This document shows positions 1 to 11,085 of a DNA stretch of 64,000 bases, one piece after another (within the stretch, counting starts at the first letter, position 1; every line of letters begins with the position of its first letter). The DNA comes from Nipponacmea schrenckii. Lineage: Eukaryota > Mollusca > Gastropoda > Lottiidae. The notes below the pieces were generated by a model. It saw only the letters and a program-made list of their open reading frames with translations, did not search any database and was not told the DNA's origin. The position numbers were made by a program, and so were the translations under genes. Location of the stretch: positions 16,368,001 to 16,432,000 of the forward strand of contig CM060200.1 of the NCBI GenBank assembly GCA_030562195.1, written 5' to 3'.

Positions 1-95
1 AGTTTTATTTACATTTATAATCATTGAATTAGTTTCACACCATTTAACAACAGAATATTCCAAAACCTAAGCATGTTTATATTTACTACCGGAGT

Positions 96-2067
96 ATGAA
101 ACATTTTGATGTAGGTTTATTTAATAATGATCTTGCAACAGCCCCTTTTGATAAAATTTATACTAAATCTGACCCCAATATTGCGTTAGAATCTTGGTAT
201 AATATTATCCAGCCAATAATTGATACCCATGCACCATTAAAGTTAAAACGTGTCAAAAATGAAATAAAGTCACCCTGGTTAGACTCTGAAATTTTAAAAT
301 TAATGCGCATAAGAGACGGTTTGAAAAAGAAAGGTAAAGATGATGAATATCGGAAGTGTAGAAATTTGGTCATTAAAATGATCGATAAAGCCAAAAAGCA
401 GTTTAACATAAAACTTGCTTCAGATCAGAAAAACTCAAAACATATCTGGAAAGTTATCAACTCCTTAACTAATAAGACTAATAATTCAACTAATCTGATT
501 CCTTTAGAACCCGAGGTAGTCAATGATCATTTTTCAAAGATTGCATCCAAATTGATTAATCAAAAGCATGTTCATAGAAATATTGATTAAAGTTATTTCG
601 TAAATAAAATAGAAGAATTTGTCACTTCTAAGTTAAATTCTAATGAAGAATGTTCGATTCCCTACATTAACAAATATGAAGTTTTTAAACAGTTGTCTTC
701 GTTAAATGCAACCAAAAGTGCTGGTTTAGATAAATTAAATCCCCTATTTCTCAAATATGGTGCTTTTACGTTAAGTGGTCCTTTGACACATATATATAAT
801 CTATGCATTGATGCAAATATATTCCCTGATAAATTCAAAGAAGAAAAAGTTTTACCACTGTATAAATCCAGTGTTAAATCTGATCCTAATAATTATAGAC
901 CAATTTCTGTATTATCTAGTGTATCTAAACCACTTGAAAGACATTATTCAAAACATATAAATAATTTCTTAAATAATAATAAGTTATTGTATTCGCACCA
1001 ATCTGGTTTTAGGTCTAATAGTTCTTGTCAAACAGCTCTGACTAACATAATTGAAAACGTTTATGATGCAGTAAATAATAATCTTATGGTTGGTTCTATT
1101 TTCTTTGATTTTACGAAAGCATTTGATTTGATTTCCCATGAGATGATTATTGAAAAACTAAAACTATACAATTTTTCGAATGCATTAATAACCTTCAAAA
1201 ATTGTTACTTGTCGAATCGTACTCAGCGTTGTTACGTCAATGGAACTCTTTCGTCTTCTCGCAGTATAAAGTATGGAGTACCACAAGGTTACTGACATAC
1301 AATTAAAATTGCAAGAAGATACTGATGCAATCTTAAACCGGTGTTCCTTTAATGTCATGATTTTAAATGAAAATAAGACCAAATGTATGTTAATTACAAC
1401 TTCTCAAAAAAGAAAATATTCATCAGATTTATCAATTGAACTTAATAATCAATTTATTGAACAAGTTGAAAACTTTAAATTACTAGGTGTTACTGTGAAT
1501 CAAAATCTCTCATGGACTCCGCACGTAAAGTTCGTTGCTAAAATTTTAAATACTAAGTTATTTCAACTGCGACAGTTAAAAAAGATCATGCCCGAAAAAT
1601 ATAGATCTATTTTTTATAAATGTCACTTTCAACCATATTTGGATTATTGTTCAACTATTTGGGATTCGCACGACATTGCATTGGCCGATATTTTACACAG
1701 GCAACAAAAAATTGCTTTTAAATTAATCCTTGGTTCTAAGTATAATACTGATTTGTCACTGAATCTTAAAAGGCTTAATGTTTTTGACATTAAAACCAGG
1801 CATAATTTTAATTCGTATAAATTTATGTATAAAACTCTGAACTACTTGTCTCCTTCCTACCTTTCAAGCCTCTTTAGCTATAAACAGACGCCTTATTCTA
1901 GCATAAATTCAAAACTTGTGGTGCAAAAACCACGAATCAATTTGATTAAACAAAGTATTAAATACAAAGGATCAATTTTATGGAATGGTCTAGACGAAAA
2001 TATTAAATCAGCATCAGATTTTAAGACTTTTCGAAGGATGATTCTTGGTAATCTTTCATTAACATAA
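96..2067 (+). pseudogene. LINE copy 1 ORF2 remnant (RT lacking motif C)
   Basis: Three open segments follow each other. 96-590 is the endonuclease-RT linker (HAPLKLKRVKN, KHIWKVINSL). 693-1295 is the RT fingers/palm (LPLYKSSVKSDPNNYRPISV, SGFRSNSSCQTALTNI, FFDFTKAFDLISHE, GVPQG). 1300-2067 is the C-terminal region (LNENKTKCMLITTS, LGVTVNQNLSW, CHFQPYLDYCSTIW). A stop at 588-590 separates the first two segments. At about 1291 the frame jumps from GVPQG straight to LKLQEDTD. Compared with copy 2, the stretch holding the FADD catalytic motif (roughly 45-50 residues) is deleted, so this copy cannot encode an active RT. Confidence 0.85.
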
Positions 2068-3105
2068 GCATACTTCCTGTTACACAGGTATTCTTTTCAC
2101 CAACTATAGGCTTACTTGCTGATGGCTATCTTAACAATTGTGTTTCTCCATGATTTAATGATTTAAGTAATTTATTAATTTTATTTTTCCCTTTCTCACA
2201 GGTATATCACCACCAACAATTCTATTTTGGCCTAACTTGAACCATTTTGAAAATCTAAATTATTACTGTCGTGGGATGAGTAAACATCCTTAAAGCTGGT
2301 CTTGAGCATGGACAAATCCTACCTCCCCCTCCATAGAAAATAAGAACATAAAATGGAGTAGGGTTGGGTAGCCCGCTCGCAGCACATGCACTGACGCCTT
2401 GGCAATTCTTTTTTTTTTTTTTTTTTTTTTATTATATGTATGTTTTGATGTCTGATCGTCTCATGCAGATGTACTTGTCTATTCCATGGTTTTTGTGGTC
2501 ATGTACTTGATCGCAGAATGATGAATCTGTCCATTTTATACACATGTACTTGTGTATTTTAAAACTAATTGTACATTGAAATTATATATGGTTTTTGCTG
2601 TCATGTACTTGATGGCCGGAAGATAAATCTGTCCATTATTTACACATGTAATTGTGTATTTTAAAATAAATTGTACGTTGAAATAATATGTGATTTTCTG
2701 CAGTCGTGTGCATGGCCGCGGGAACTATATATTACATCCATTTTATAAACAAATTGTAGGTTGAAAATCTGTCCATTTCATGCACATGTACTTGTGTATT
2801 TTTACACAAATTGTACGTGGAGTATTGTATATTTATTTTGTGGTCATGGACTTGATAGCCGTAACATATATCTGTCCATTTGATACACATGTACTTGTGT
2901 ATTTTTAGTATTTCAGACGAATTGTATATTGAGATATTATGTATTTTCGATTTTTTTCTTTTTTTCTTTTTTTTTTTTTCTTTTTTTTCTTTTTTTCCAA
3001 TGTATTGCCCCATGGGCTGAATGTGAGACAGGACCATGTCCTTGTGTATTGGGCCTAATTCTGACCCATGTAAAATAAAGAGTTTATTATTATTATTATT
3101 ATAAT
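2068..3105 (+). repeat. LINE 3' UTR with internal ~105-140-bp repeats and (TTA)n tail
   Basis: This is non-coding. After a T-tract at 2408-2430 the block 'CTGTCCATTT...CACATGTACTTGTGTATTTT' recurs four times (near 2527, 2629, 2768 and 2873) with spacings of about 100-140 bp. A pyrimidine tract (2948-2998), the sequence CCCATGGGCTGAATGTGAG and the polyadenylation-like AATAAAGAG follow, then (TTA)n. Truncated copies of this 3' region are found at 29702-30228 (minus) and 47855-48475 (plus). Confidence 0.75.
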
Positions 3106-4740
3106 CAGTTTCGGCTTGAAGTTTTAACTCAAGCTCATTAATTGATTTAGCAGCCGTATAGACTGTTGTGTCATCAGCAAACAAGTCACACTTGGAGGCT
3201 ATATGGAGGGAGAGATCATTTATAAATAAATTAAACAAAAGTGGTCCTAATATAGACCCCTGTGGAACACCATGACTAATATCTAGTTGAGAAGACAATG
3301 TACCATTGGCAAATGTAGATTGTTTCCTGTTTGATAAATATGATTTCAAGAATCTATTAGAATTCAGAGAAAATTTATAGATATTACATTTTTTAATGAG
3401 TAAATCGTACTTGACCAAATCGAAAGCTTTACGGAAATCAAAAAAGATCAAACCTGTTAGCATTCCGTCATTAAGAGACTTGTAAATATTATTAGTGATA
3501 TTTGTTAGAGCTGTTAAACAAGAACTATTGGATCTAAATCCTGACTGATTGATATACAAAAGATTATATCTATTTATGAAATTGCTTAGATGACCGTGTA
3601 TATGTCGTTCAAGAATTTTCGAAAGTGTCAGTAATATTGATATAGGTCGATAATTGTTTGGATCTATTTTGGATCCTGATTTGTGAAGTGGTAACACTTT
3701 AGCAAGTTTGAAATTGGATGGAAAAATACATTGATCAATACACAAATTGAATACACGAGTTAAACAATCAGACAAAATTGGGGAACCGATCTTGAGGAAA
3801 ATGGGATTAATTAAATCAAGGCCTACTGCTTTAGTAGTATCTAAATTTCTTAAAGATTTGTTAACATCATAGATATTAATAGGAGGAATATGGAAATATT
3901 TCTCTGGAGGAACACGGTCATTAACAAAAGTACGGATAACAGTATCATTTACAATTGATGGTTGGGAAATATTGACTGTAGAGGCAGAGAATAACTGATC
4001 AGCTATTTCAGTAAAATATGAATTTAATTGGTGAGGATCGATTGGAATCTGGTCAAGTTCATTACTTTTGTTGTTCGAGGCGGTATTGATTGCATTCCAG
4101 ATTTGTTTAGAATTATTCTTATCAGATACCAGCTTTTGAATAAATTGAGCCTTCGATCTCCGAATCATGGATTTCACTTCCTTACGACATTCTCTATAAT
4201 CATTGGTATTGTTATTTTTCTTATGGAGATCGCGTCTTTTCATCATTTTCAAAATATCATCAGTCAGCCAATCTGGTTTTACCGCATTTTTAACTCGTTT
4301 GGTTTTTAAAGGGGCATGGATGTTCAAAATCGGGTTCATTATTTCATACCACTTATTCAAGGCATCTTCAGGATTAGTTAATTTCAAAACAGGATCAAAA
4401 TTGGTCATTTTTAAGTGGAGAAGAAAATCAAGTTCCTTAAAATTTTTGAAAGACCTATATGTGACAGAGATATGTCTTGTCTTCGGAATTTTCACACCTT
4501 TTTTAAACCAGGTGAAGCATGTTGGATAATGATCAGTCAATGAATAAACAGGGACATTAATTTCTACAATATTGTTAACAGATGATACAATAACATGATC
4601 AATAAGAGTGCTACTGGTCTCAGTGAGCCGTGTAGGAGTAGTAATAATTTGCGTAAGATGATATTGGTTAAGAGTATCAGTCCAGAAGGTGTTCTTATTA
4701 TTTAAAGTATCTATATTTGTATCACCAAAAAGAATAATTT
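3106..4740 (-). pseudogene. LINE copy 2: endonuclease C-terminus and RT
   Basis: The minus-strand frame runs from the end of an APE-type endonuclease (IILFGDTNID near 4725; SSTLIDHVIVSS; SLTDHYPTCFTW near 4515) through the linker into a well-preserved RT. The RT shows NNYRPISILLTLSKILE, SGFRSNSSCLTALTNI, FFDFRKAFDLVKYD, GVPQGSILGPLLFNLFINDL and the catalytic FADD, followed by INELELKLQAETD. It ends at 3106, where LINE copy 1 is inserted. The open frame can be read from Met at 4540, but the true protein begins far upstream, in the segment at 6731-7230. The endonuclease is split by the HINE block 4741-6723. Confidence 0.85.
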
Positions 4741-6723
4741 CATTAAATATTTTTCGGTATTTTTATGATTTGCAATAGGGTTCACCCTTAATAATATTTT
4801 GATATTTTTAATTCTTAATAAGGCTCATTCTTGGTTGATATTAAACAATTTCAGCGAGTTTTGTCAAAAATGAATGTTTAGAGTGTTCACAAGCCAAAAG
4901 TTGAAAGCGATTTTGAAAACAGGCCCAATAACTGACACTAAATATTTTTCGATTTATCTGATTTTCAATAGGGTTTATCCTTGTGAGAAAACAAATACTA
5001 AAGCCAAGCTTCATCAAAATCCATTCAAAATTGTTCTTTCTAGAGTGTTTACGAGTTAAATTGAACGCGTTTTCAAAAACAAGGGCAATAACTTGTACTA
5101 AATATTTTTGGATTTTCAATAGAGTTCATCCTTGGGAGACAACAAATACTCCAGCCAAGTTACATCAAAATCCATTAAAAATTGTTCTTTCTAGAGTGTT
5201 TTCAAGCTAAAATTGAACGCGTTTTCAAGAACAAGGGCTATAACTGACACTAAATATATTTCTATTTATTTAATTTATAATAGGGTTCATCCTTGGGTAA
5301 AAACAAATACTCAAGCCAAAATTAATCAAAATCCATTAAGAATAGTTCTTTCTAGAGTGTTTACAAGCTAAAATTGAATGCGTTTTCAAGAACAAGGGCA
5401 GTAACTCATACTAAAAACATTTTCGATTTAGCTTTTCAATAGGGTTCATCCTTGAGTTATAACACACTCTCACACCAAGTTTCATCGAAATCCATCAAGA
5501 ATTGTGCCATGTAGAGTGTTTACGTGACAAAAATCGAACACGTTTAAAAGAACAAGGGCAATAATTCATATTAGATATATTTTGATAATTTTAATTTTCA
5601 ATTAGGCTCATCCCTTGCGATATCCAACAATTTCAGTGAGTTTTGTCAACATTGGTCATGAATTGTACAATTCTAGAGTATTTATTAAAAAGTTAAACCT
5701 GTTTTCAAACACAAGGGCAATAACTGACAATAAATATATTTCGATTTATTTGATTTTCAATAAGGTTCATCCTTGGTTAAAAACAAAACTCAAGCCAAGT
5801 TTTATCAAAATCCATTAAGAATTGTTCTTTCTAGAGTGCTTACAAGCTAAAATTGAACGCGTTTTCAAAGACAAGGGCAATAACTGATACTAAATATTTT
5901 TCGATTTAACTGAATTTCAATAGGGTTCATCCTTAGGTGATTACAAATACTCATGCCAAGTTATGTCAAAATCGCTCAAGAATTGTGACTTGTAGAGTGT
6001 TTACAAGGCAAAAATCCAACACATTTTTTTAGAACAAAGGCAATAATTCCTATTAAATATATTTCGATATGTGCTATTTTCAAAAGGGTTCATTCTTGGG
6101 TGATATTAAACAATTTCAGCAAGTTTCGTCAAAATCGGTCAATAACTGTGCTTTGTAGAGTGTTTACAAGCTAAAAATTGAACGCGTTTTCAAAAACAAG
6201 GGCAATAACTGATATTAATTTTTTTTCGATTTGACTGGTTTTCAATAGGCTTCATCCTTGGGTGATAACAAATACTCAGGCCAAGTTTCATTAAAATCCA
6301 TTAAAAATTGTTCTCTCAAGAATGTTTACAAGCTAAAATTGAACGCGTTTTCAAGAACAAGGGCAATAACTCATACTAAATGTTTTTCGATTTTGCTGAT
6401 TTTCGATAGGGTTTATCCTTGATTTATAACATACTTTCACACCAAGTTTCCTCAAAATCGGTCAAGAATTGCACGTTGTAGAGTGTTTACGAGCCATTCA
6501 AGAACAAGAACTCATACTAATTTTTTTCCGATTTCGCTGATTTTCAATAGGGTTCATCCTTGCGTGATCATAAACACTCATATTAAGTTTCATCTAAATC
6601 CGTCAAGAATTACACCGTGTAGAGTGTTTACGAGCAATTGTGGACGGACGGACCGACGGACGGACGGACCGACAGATGTGGGTGACGACAATATACGCCC
6701 CCAATTTCATGTGGGCGTATAAA
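4741..6723 (+). mobile_element. HINE/pearl-type satellite element (block 1)
   Basis: About 11 tandem degenerate units of 145-165 bp (spacing of the AATAGGGTTCATCCTTG box: 149, 162, 158, 163, 158, 161, 162, 163, 158, 145). Each unit carries CAAGGGCAATAACT and CCAAGTTTCATCAAAATC boxes. The block ends with a (GGAC)n microsatellite at 6641-6672 and the hairpin ATACGCCC...GGGCGTAT, then AAA. The usual 5' end (GATAGCTTGCC) is missing, so it is 5'-truncated or its left junction was rearranged. It separates the two halves of LINE copy 2's endonuclease. Short open frames in it recur with the unit and are not genes. Confidence 0.85.
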
Positions 6724-6730
6724 AATGGGT

Positions 6731-7230
6731 GTGCCAAACAACTTTGGATTCAGGATGCCTATATAAGCAACAGACAAGCACGGGAGTGGATTGCTTTTTA
6801 AAACAGATTTCCAACCAAATACATTCTATATCATCATGTTCTAAATCATATCTTCTTTTAAAATCAAAATTATTTCGTATTTAAAAAGTATTCCAGAGGA
6901 ACTATTATTACAACGGTCTCTTTGAAACGGAGGGTGAAATCCTTTTATCTTGAGTAAATGATCTGAGACAGAGTCATCTAAATGTGATTCAGTTAGGCCA
7001 AAAATATCAAAGTTGTCCAAAAGAAGTTTTATTTCATCAAGCTTTTCGTAACAGTACCGGGAATTTAGATGTCCGCAATGAATTCCCTTATGTGATAAAA
7101 AATTGTACATAGTATAAAAGAAATATATACATACACATACAAAAGACAAACAAAGATAAAAAAAAAAAAAAAAAAAAAAAATTAAAAAAAAAACCCAAAA
7201 GACAAAACAATCTAATAATATAACACACAA
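6731..7230 (-). pseudogene. LINE copy 2: endonuclease N-terminal half
   Basis: Minus-strand fragments of an APE-like endonuclease. LNSRYCYEKLDEIKLLLDNF and IFGLTESHLDDSV are the N-terminal DNA-binding/catalytic strands (Glu of TESHLD). In a shifted frame, IECIWLEI and CCLYRHPES follow down to about 6731. A one-base frameshift near 6845 separates the pieces. A T-rich hydrophobic leader translated from 7140-7190 is a poly-A/T tract, not a signal peptide. The rest of the domain continues at 4740 beyond the HINE block. Confidence 0.78.
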
Positions 7231-7417
7231 GTTAATTCAAAAAGAACAAAGATCACTAAATGTAGAATGAAAAAAAACCAAAAAAACAATTAAAATAAAA
7301 ATAGAAAAGAAAACTCAAAAAATCCCGGAAATTGCCTGAAATAAGGAATCAGTTTATCAAAAAACCTGGCTCAATCAACAAAATGGATACGCTGTAAATA
7401 AATCAATAGTGTTAGTA
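7231..7417 (-). other. Inter-ORF spacer of LINE copy 2
   Basis: An A-rich stretch (on +) between the end of ORF1 and the start of the endonuclease ORF. No coding signal is seen. Confidence 0.5.
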
Positions 7418-9070
7418 TTATACCCTGGAAGAGAACCATGGAGACATGGGGAACGGCGGTGGTCTGCGAAAACCAATACTTGCATGTGAAGGCCGCCTGA
7501 AAGAGTTGAAAATATGAGATGAATTAAAGTTTCTAGGATTGTGAAGATATCTATTTGTTGGTGCAGATGTCTGTAGTTTCGATTTAATGAGACTAGCTAA
7601 AAGAGAAGAACCTTTAAGATTAATATGCACAGAATCACAATACAAGTATTCTTTGATTACACCCTCTTTTGTTCGAAAAAAGTCACTCGTTCTAACAGTT
7701 CTGTAGTTTTTGTGGAGTAAATTGTTCAAGGTTTGAATTTTCGTATTATCACTGAGGTTTCGTCGACGAAGAAGCTTCTTCATCGACGAAACCCCAAAAA
7801 AGTTACTGTGCTGGACGGAAATGTTTTGGCAATTACATCACACAAGGAATTTAGATCATATTCAGCCTGCACCATGTTAAAATTTCTGTTTGACGCATCA
7901 TTAGAACCGATTAGGAAAATCACATTTTTTACACTGTTGGATAATTTAGACCTGGAAATGAAATTAGTGACATCAGATAGTTTACCTCCCCTAATTGTTC
8001 GCACTTCTGTATTACCACTAGCGTCTAATCTTCTTGGGGATATAAATTTTAATAGGGATGATCCAATCACCACATTGGTTGCTCCTTTAAGAGGTTTAAT
8101 GTTGATTGCTCTATCAGCTGGTCCGTGGTTGATGATTGTTGGTATTGGCCTGTAGGTGGCAGATTTATTGCTGGTTTCTGATGTAATTTGGGGTGAATGG
8201 TTGGAAATGGTAGTTAAGCATGACGATGATGATGATATTGGTTGACAGGTTTCGAAGTTTGGTACAGGAGTCTTTTTCTGCTTCTGTAGCTGTATTTCAA
8301 GAAGTAAAGATTTATTTTCATGGCACAATTTATCATTTACATTTTTGAGTTCATTTAACTGCTTATTAAAATCAATTTTATCCTCACTCCATCTCCTCTA
8401 TTGTTTCGGTCAAGCGTTGTATTTGCTGGTCCTTCGCGCATGGTTGTATAAGGGTCCGACGATTTTGTAGAACTGGAGATAAGGGGTATTTTGGAAAAGT
8501 CAAATGTTTTCTGGTTAAAGTTAAAGGTGGCAGGAGTTTGGGGGTTTCAGTAGTTGGGGAAGCATGTTCTCGTAACGAAAGAGTAGTTTCTTTGGGTGTA
8601 CAGTTTGCATTAGTTTTTAGTAGAGATGACTGCACTGCATTATTTAGGTTAATGGCTCTAGTGTTGTTCATTCTTTCCAAAATGTCAGGTAAATGGCAAT
8701 TTAGAAAAAGGTCTTCACTTTTACCATTAATAAGACAACTTAGGGTGGTATGGTATAAATTTAAAGTATACTGGTAACTGTTCTGGTTTTCAGCCTTTCC
8801 GGTAATTTTGATACTCGCACTCTGGTTTGACCCGTTATTGTCAGTGAGTAGCTTCATGTGAACATTACATACATTACGAGCTTGAAACTCAGAAAACAAT
8901 GTCTCGACTGTATTCCTGAATTCGACATAATGTCCACTGTTCCAAAAGAGCCGGATACCTCCCCTAGTTTTAGTTATTTCCAGGCTCGTTCTATAGGTTG
9001 CCTGGAGCTGCTTTTGTAGACAAAGATTAATATTCAAGGTATGGTTCAAATGTCTGAGATTGTAGTGCTA
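7418..9070 (-). pseudogene. LINE copy 2 ORF1 with SGNH-esterase-like domain
   Basis: Three minus-strand segments. 8384-9070 is an N-terminal domain (GGIRLFWNSGHYVEFRN, YQYTLNLYHTTLSCLINGK) of a kind often seen in mollusc LINE ORF1s; I know no activity for it. A short coiled-coil stretch (DKIDFNKQLNELKNVNDKL) leads into 7780-8328, which holds SGNH block I (VIGSSLLKF) and block III (IGSNDAS). 7418-7783 holds block V (CDSVHINLKGSSLL; Asp-x-x-His). CR1-group LINEs are known to carry such an esterase in ORF1. The reading frame breaks at about 8383 and again at 7756-7793, where a 38-bp near-palindrome sits. It belongs with the endonuclease and RT at 7230-3106. Confidence 0.82.
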
Positions 9071-9384
9071 GAGTTATTTTGGAGTTTTCTACTCCTTGAT
9101 TTTCTTCTTATGTGGAAACAATTGATGCCATCTTTTGTTTCGGTTCGGAGTACTGCCGTATATGGTTCTTAGAGTATGTTGTTAGTACTTACAGTTTTAA
9201 TTAGTAGAGATATAATCACAAGTTAATCCTAAAAAATCCTATTAAAATCCTAAGACACTCACTAAGAAGTAAACTAGTCAATTGGTCCGGTATATTGACG
9301 AATTTAGATTTAAGAGCTGGTATTTAAAGTTTCTATAGTAAAGTCACGAGATAATCGCAAGATAATCCTTTCAAATCTAAATAA
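9071..9384. other. Probable 5' UTR of LINE copy 2; no gene seen
   Basis: Stops lie in all relevant frames above the ORF1 start. The boundary with the Penelope element near 9385 is inferred from where coding on the plus strand starts. Confidence 0.4.
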
Positions 9385-9605
9385 AATCCAATGAAATTCT
9401 TAACACCAGAAGAGAAAGATGCCCTAAGATCGCTCAAGAAGATACTGATATCATCATTGGCAAGACTGATAAAGGTGGAGGCATCGTTGTATGGAATAAA
9501 GAAGATTACATTTTAGAATCCATGAAACATCTTGATGATAAAAATGTTTATAAAAAAATACCATGTGATTTATCAAATCAAGTACAAAAAGAACTAGAAC
9601 TGTGA
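9385..9605 (+). pseudogene. Penelope-like element 1: N-terminal RT segment
   Basis: Plus-strand coding reads MKFLTPEEKDALRSLK and, after a one-base shift near 9440, DTDIIIGKTDKGGGIVVWNK, EDYILESMKHLDDKN and VYKKIPCDL. The K-x-DKGGGIVVxN-x-DY signature is typical of Penelope-like element (PLE) reverse transcriptases just before the palm. Coding stops at 9602-9604, where a 1.5-kb repeat has been inserted. The remainder of the protein follows at 11086. The N-terminus is missing; LINE copy 2 abuts it. Confidence 0.8.
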
Positions 9606-10921
9606 ACAGCTCCGAGCGTGGCAACTATGCGTTATCCCATGGATTTCGAACATTTTGATTTCTAACCTGCTAGCTTTCAATTCCGGTACTTTTCAGCCTC
9701 CAATTGTGGAACAAGCGTAACAATATTGTTAGATCTATAGACAGCTGATGTCAAGGCCATTCTATATGAAAAATTTCAAGGTCATTGAAGGTGAAGGTCA
9801 CAAGATTTAGAATTTCAAATTTTTAAAAAATTCAAACGGGCATAAATAATAAATGACGGACTAATTAAATTTTAAAGAAAATTTGCCATTCTCGGAAAAA
9901 TGGCGCATGCGCAACTAGCAATTGGAATTTTTTTCTTCTCGGGGGATACAAATTATTTTGTATAGCTAATATATACTGTTTTTGCTTACATTCTTGAATT
10001 ACACGGGATGTAGGGTCGCCTGAAATGAGATAAAAAACCGGAAGTCCCCACGCCCAAACCGGAAGTGATCAAAAAATTTTGATGATATATTTTTAATTGT
10101 GTTGCGTATTTATCTATATCCTGTAAATTTCAGATCGATCCGAACATTAGAGCCCGAAAGTGTAATATAACCGTCCAAAATTGCAAAATAGTCAGATTTC
10201 GGTGGGCTATAAAACCGGAAGTTAATATTTGTCATGCAATATCAGCACATCTATAGACAGCTGAGGTCAAGGACATTCTACATCTCAAATGTCAAGGTCA
10301 TTGAAGGTCAAGGTCACGAGATATAGAGTTTTAAATTTTTGAAAAATTCGAACGGGCATAAAAAAAATTCAAATTCGAAAATCAAAATTCTGTTCCCAAC
10401 ACTTTTTAGATAAAGTATCAAGGATTCGATAGACACCAAAATCATAAAAATCGGTCAATAATTGGTGGACTTATTAAATTTTTAAGAAAATTTGCCATTT
10501 TTGAAAACTGCGCATGCGCAACATTCAATTTAATTTTTATTCATCTCAGGGGATTAAAATCAATTAGTATAGCTAAAATATACTGTTTTTGTTTAGAATC
10601 TTGAATTACATGGGAAGCAGGGTCGCCCGACATGAGACGAAAAAACCGGAAGTCCCCACGCCCAAACCGGAAGTGATCAAAAAATTTTGATGATGTAGTT
10701 TTAATTGCGCTGCCTATCTATCTATATCCTGTAAATTTCAGACCGATGCGACTATTAGGGCCCGAGCTAGCTTGAAATCTTATTTGCATATTATGCAATT
10801 AGCCACTTTTGGGTTAGCGAAAATTTCATGTTAGATATTCATTTTTGATTCCAGCCCATATAAAAACCATTGGTGAAAACAGAAATAGTCTATCTTTTTC
10901 CGTTTGGGCTAGCGAGCTTCC

Positions 10922-10956
<35 letters not shown>

Positions 10957-11085
10957 ATCCGAACGAAAACAAAGCGTGACAAATTTCATTTGCCACGCAA
11001 TTCAAAGCTTTAGTGAACAAACTTTCCATTCCAAATATTGAAAAAAAAAGCCATTACCAATCGACCTGCGAATAAACCAGCAGAT
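9606..11085. repeat. 1.5-kb repeat insert with a diverged tandem pair
   Basis: This interrupts the PLE 1 coding sequence. A ~420-515-bp segment occurs twice (about 9740-10160 and 10250-10765). Both copies share CTATAGACAGCTGA, AAGGTCATTGAAGGT, GCGCATGCGCAAC, CCCACGCCCAAACCGGAAGT and TATCCTGTAAATTTCAGA. The second copy carries about 95 extra bases. Near the ends lies a short inverted repeat (GCGTGGCAA at 9616-9624, TTGCCACGC at 10990-10998). There is a poly-A tract at 10922-10953. No coding capacity is seen, and no superfamily was assigned. Confidence 0.65.

Larger units (their letters stand above)
1..3105 (+). mobile_element. CR1/L2-like LINE copy 1 (5' end outside window)
   Basis: A non-LTR retrotransposon on the plus strand. 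It contains the linker between endonuclease and RT, a damaged RT, the C-terminal domain, a long 3' UTR and a (TTA)n tail at 3085-3105. The 3' end, AATAAAGAGTTTATTATTA, recurs in the tails at 29702-30228 and 47855-48475. It lies inside LINE copy 2: immediately right of its tail, at 3106, the minus-strand RT frame of copy 2 begins in mid-protein. The missing C-terminus of copy 2 is therefore expected to the left of the window. Clade assignment is by eye; Jockey, Crack or Daphne-type LINEs are alternatives. Confidence 0.82.

Noticed and set aside
4874..6722. Many open frames of 60-100 residues with recurring phrases such as FRVFTSQKLKAF and VGDDNIRPPFHVGV
   Set aside because: They recur with the 160-bp satellite unit and with the HINE 3' end in every block; they drift with unit length and lack any domain. 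Treated as satellite translation, not genes.
6698..6723. ATACGCCC...GGGCGTAT hairpin as a transcription terminator
   Set aside because: It is an end structure of a eukaryotic transposon; rho-independent termination does not apply.
7140..7230. Hydrophobic Phe-rich leader of the 129-residue minus-strand frame as signal peptide
   Set aside because: It is the translation of an A/T homopolymer and AC-rich tract upstream of the LINE endonuclease.
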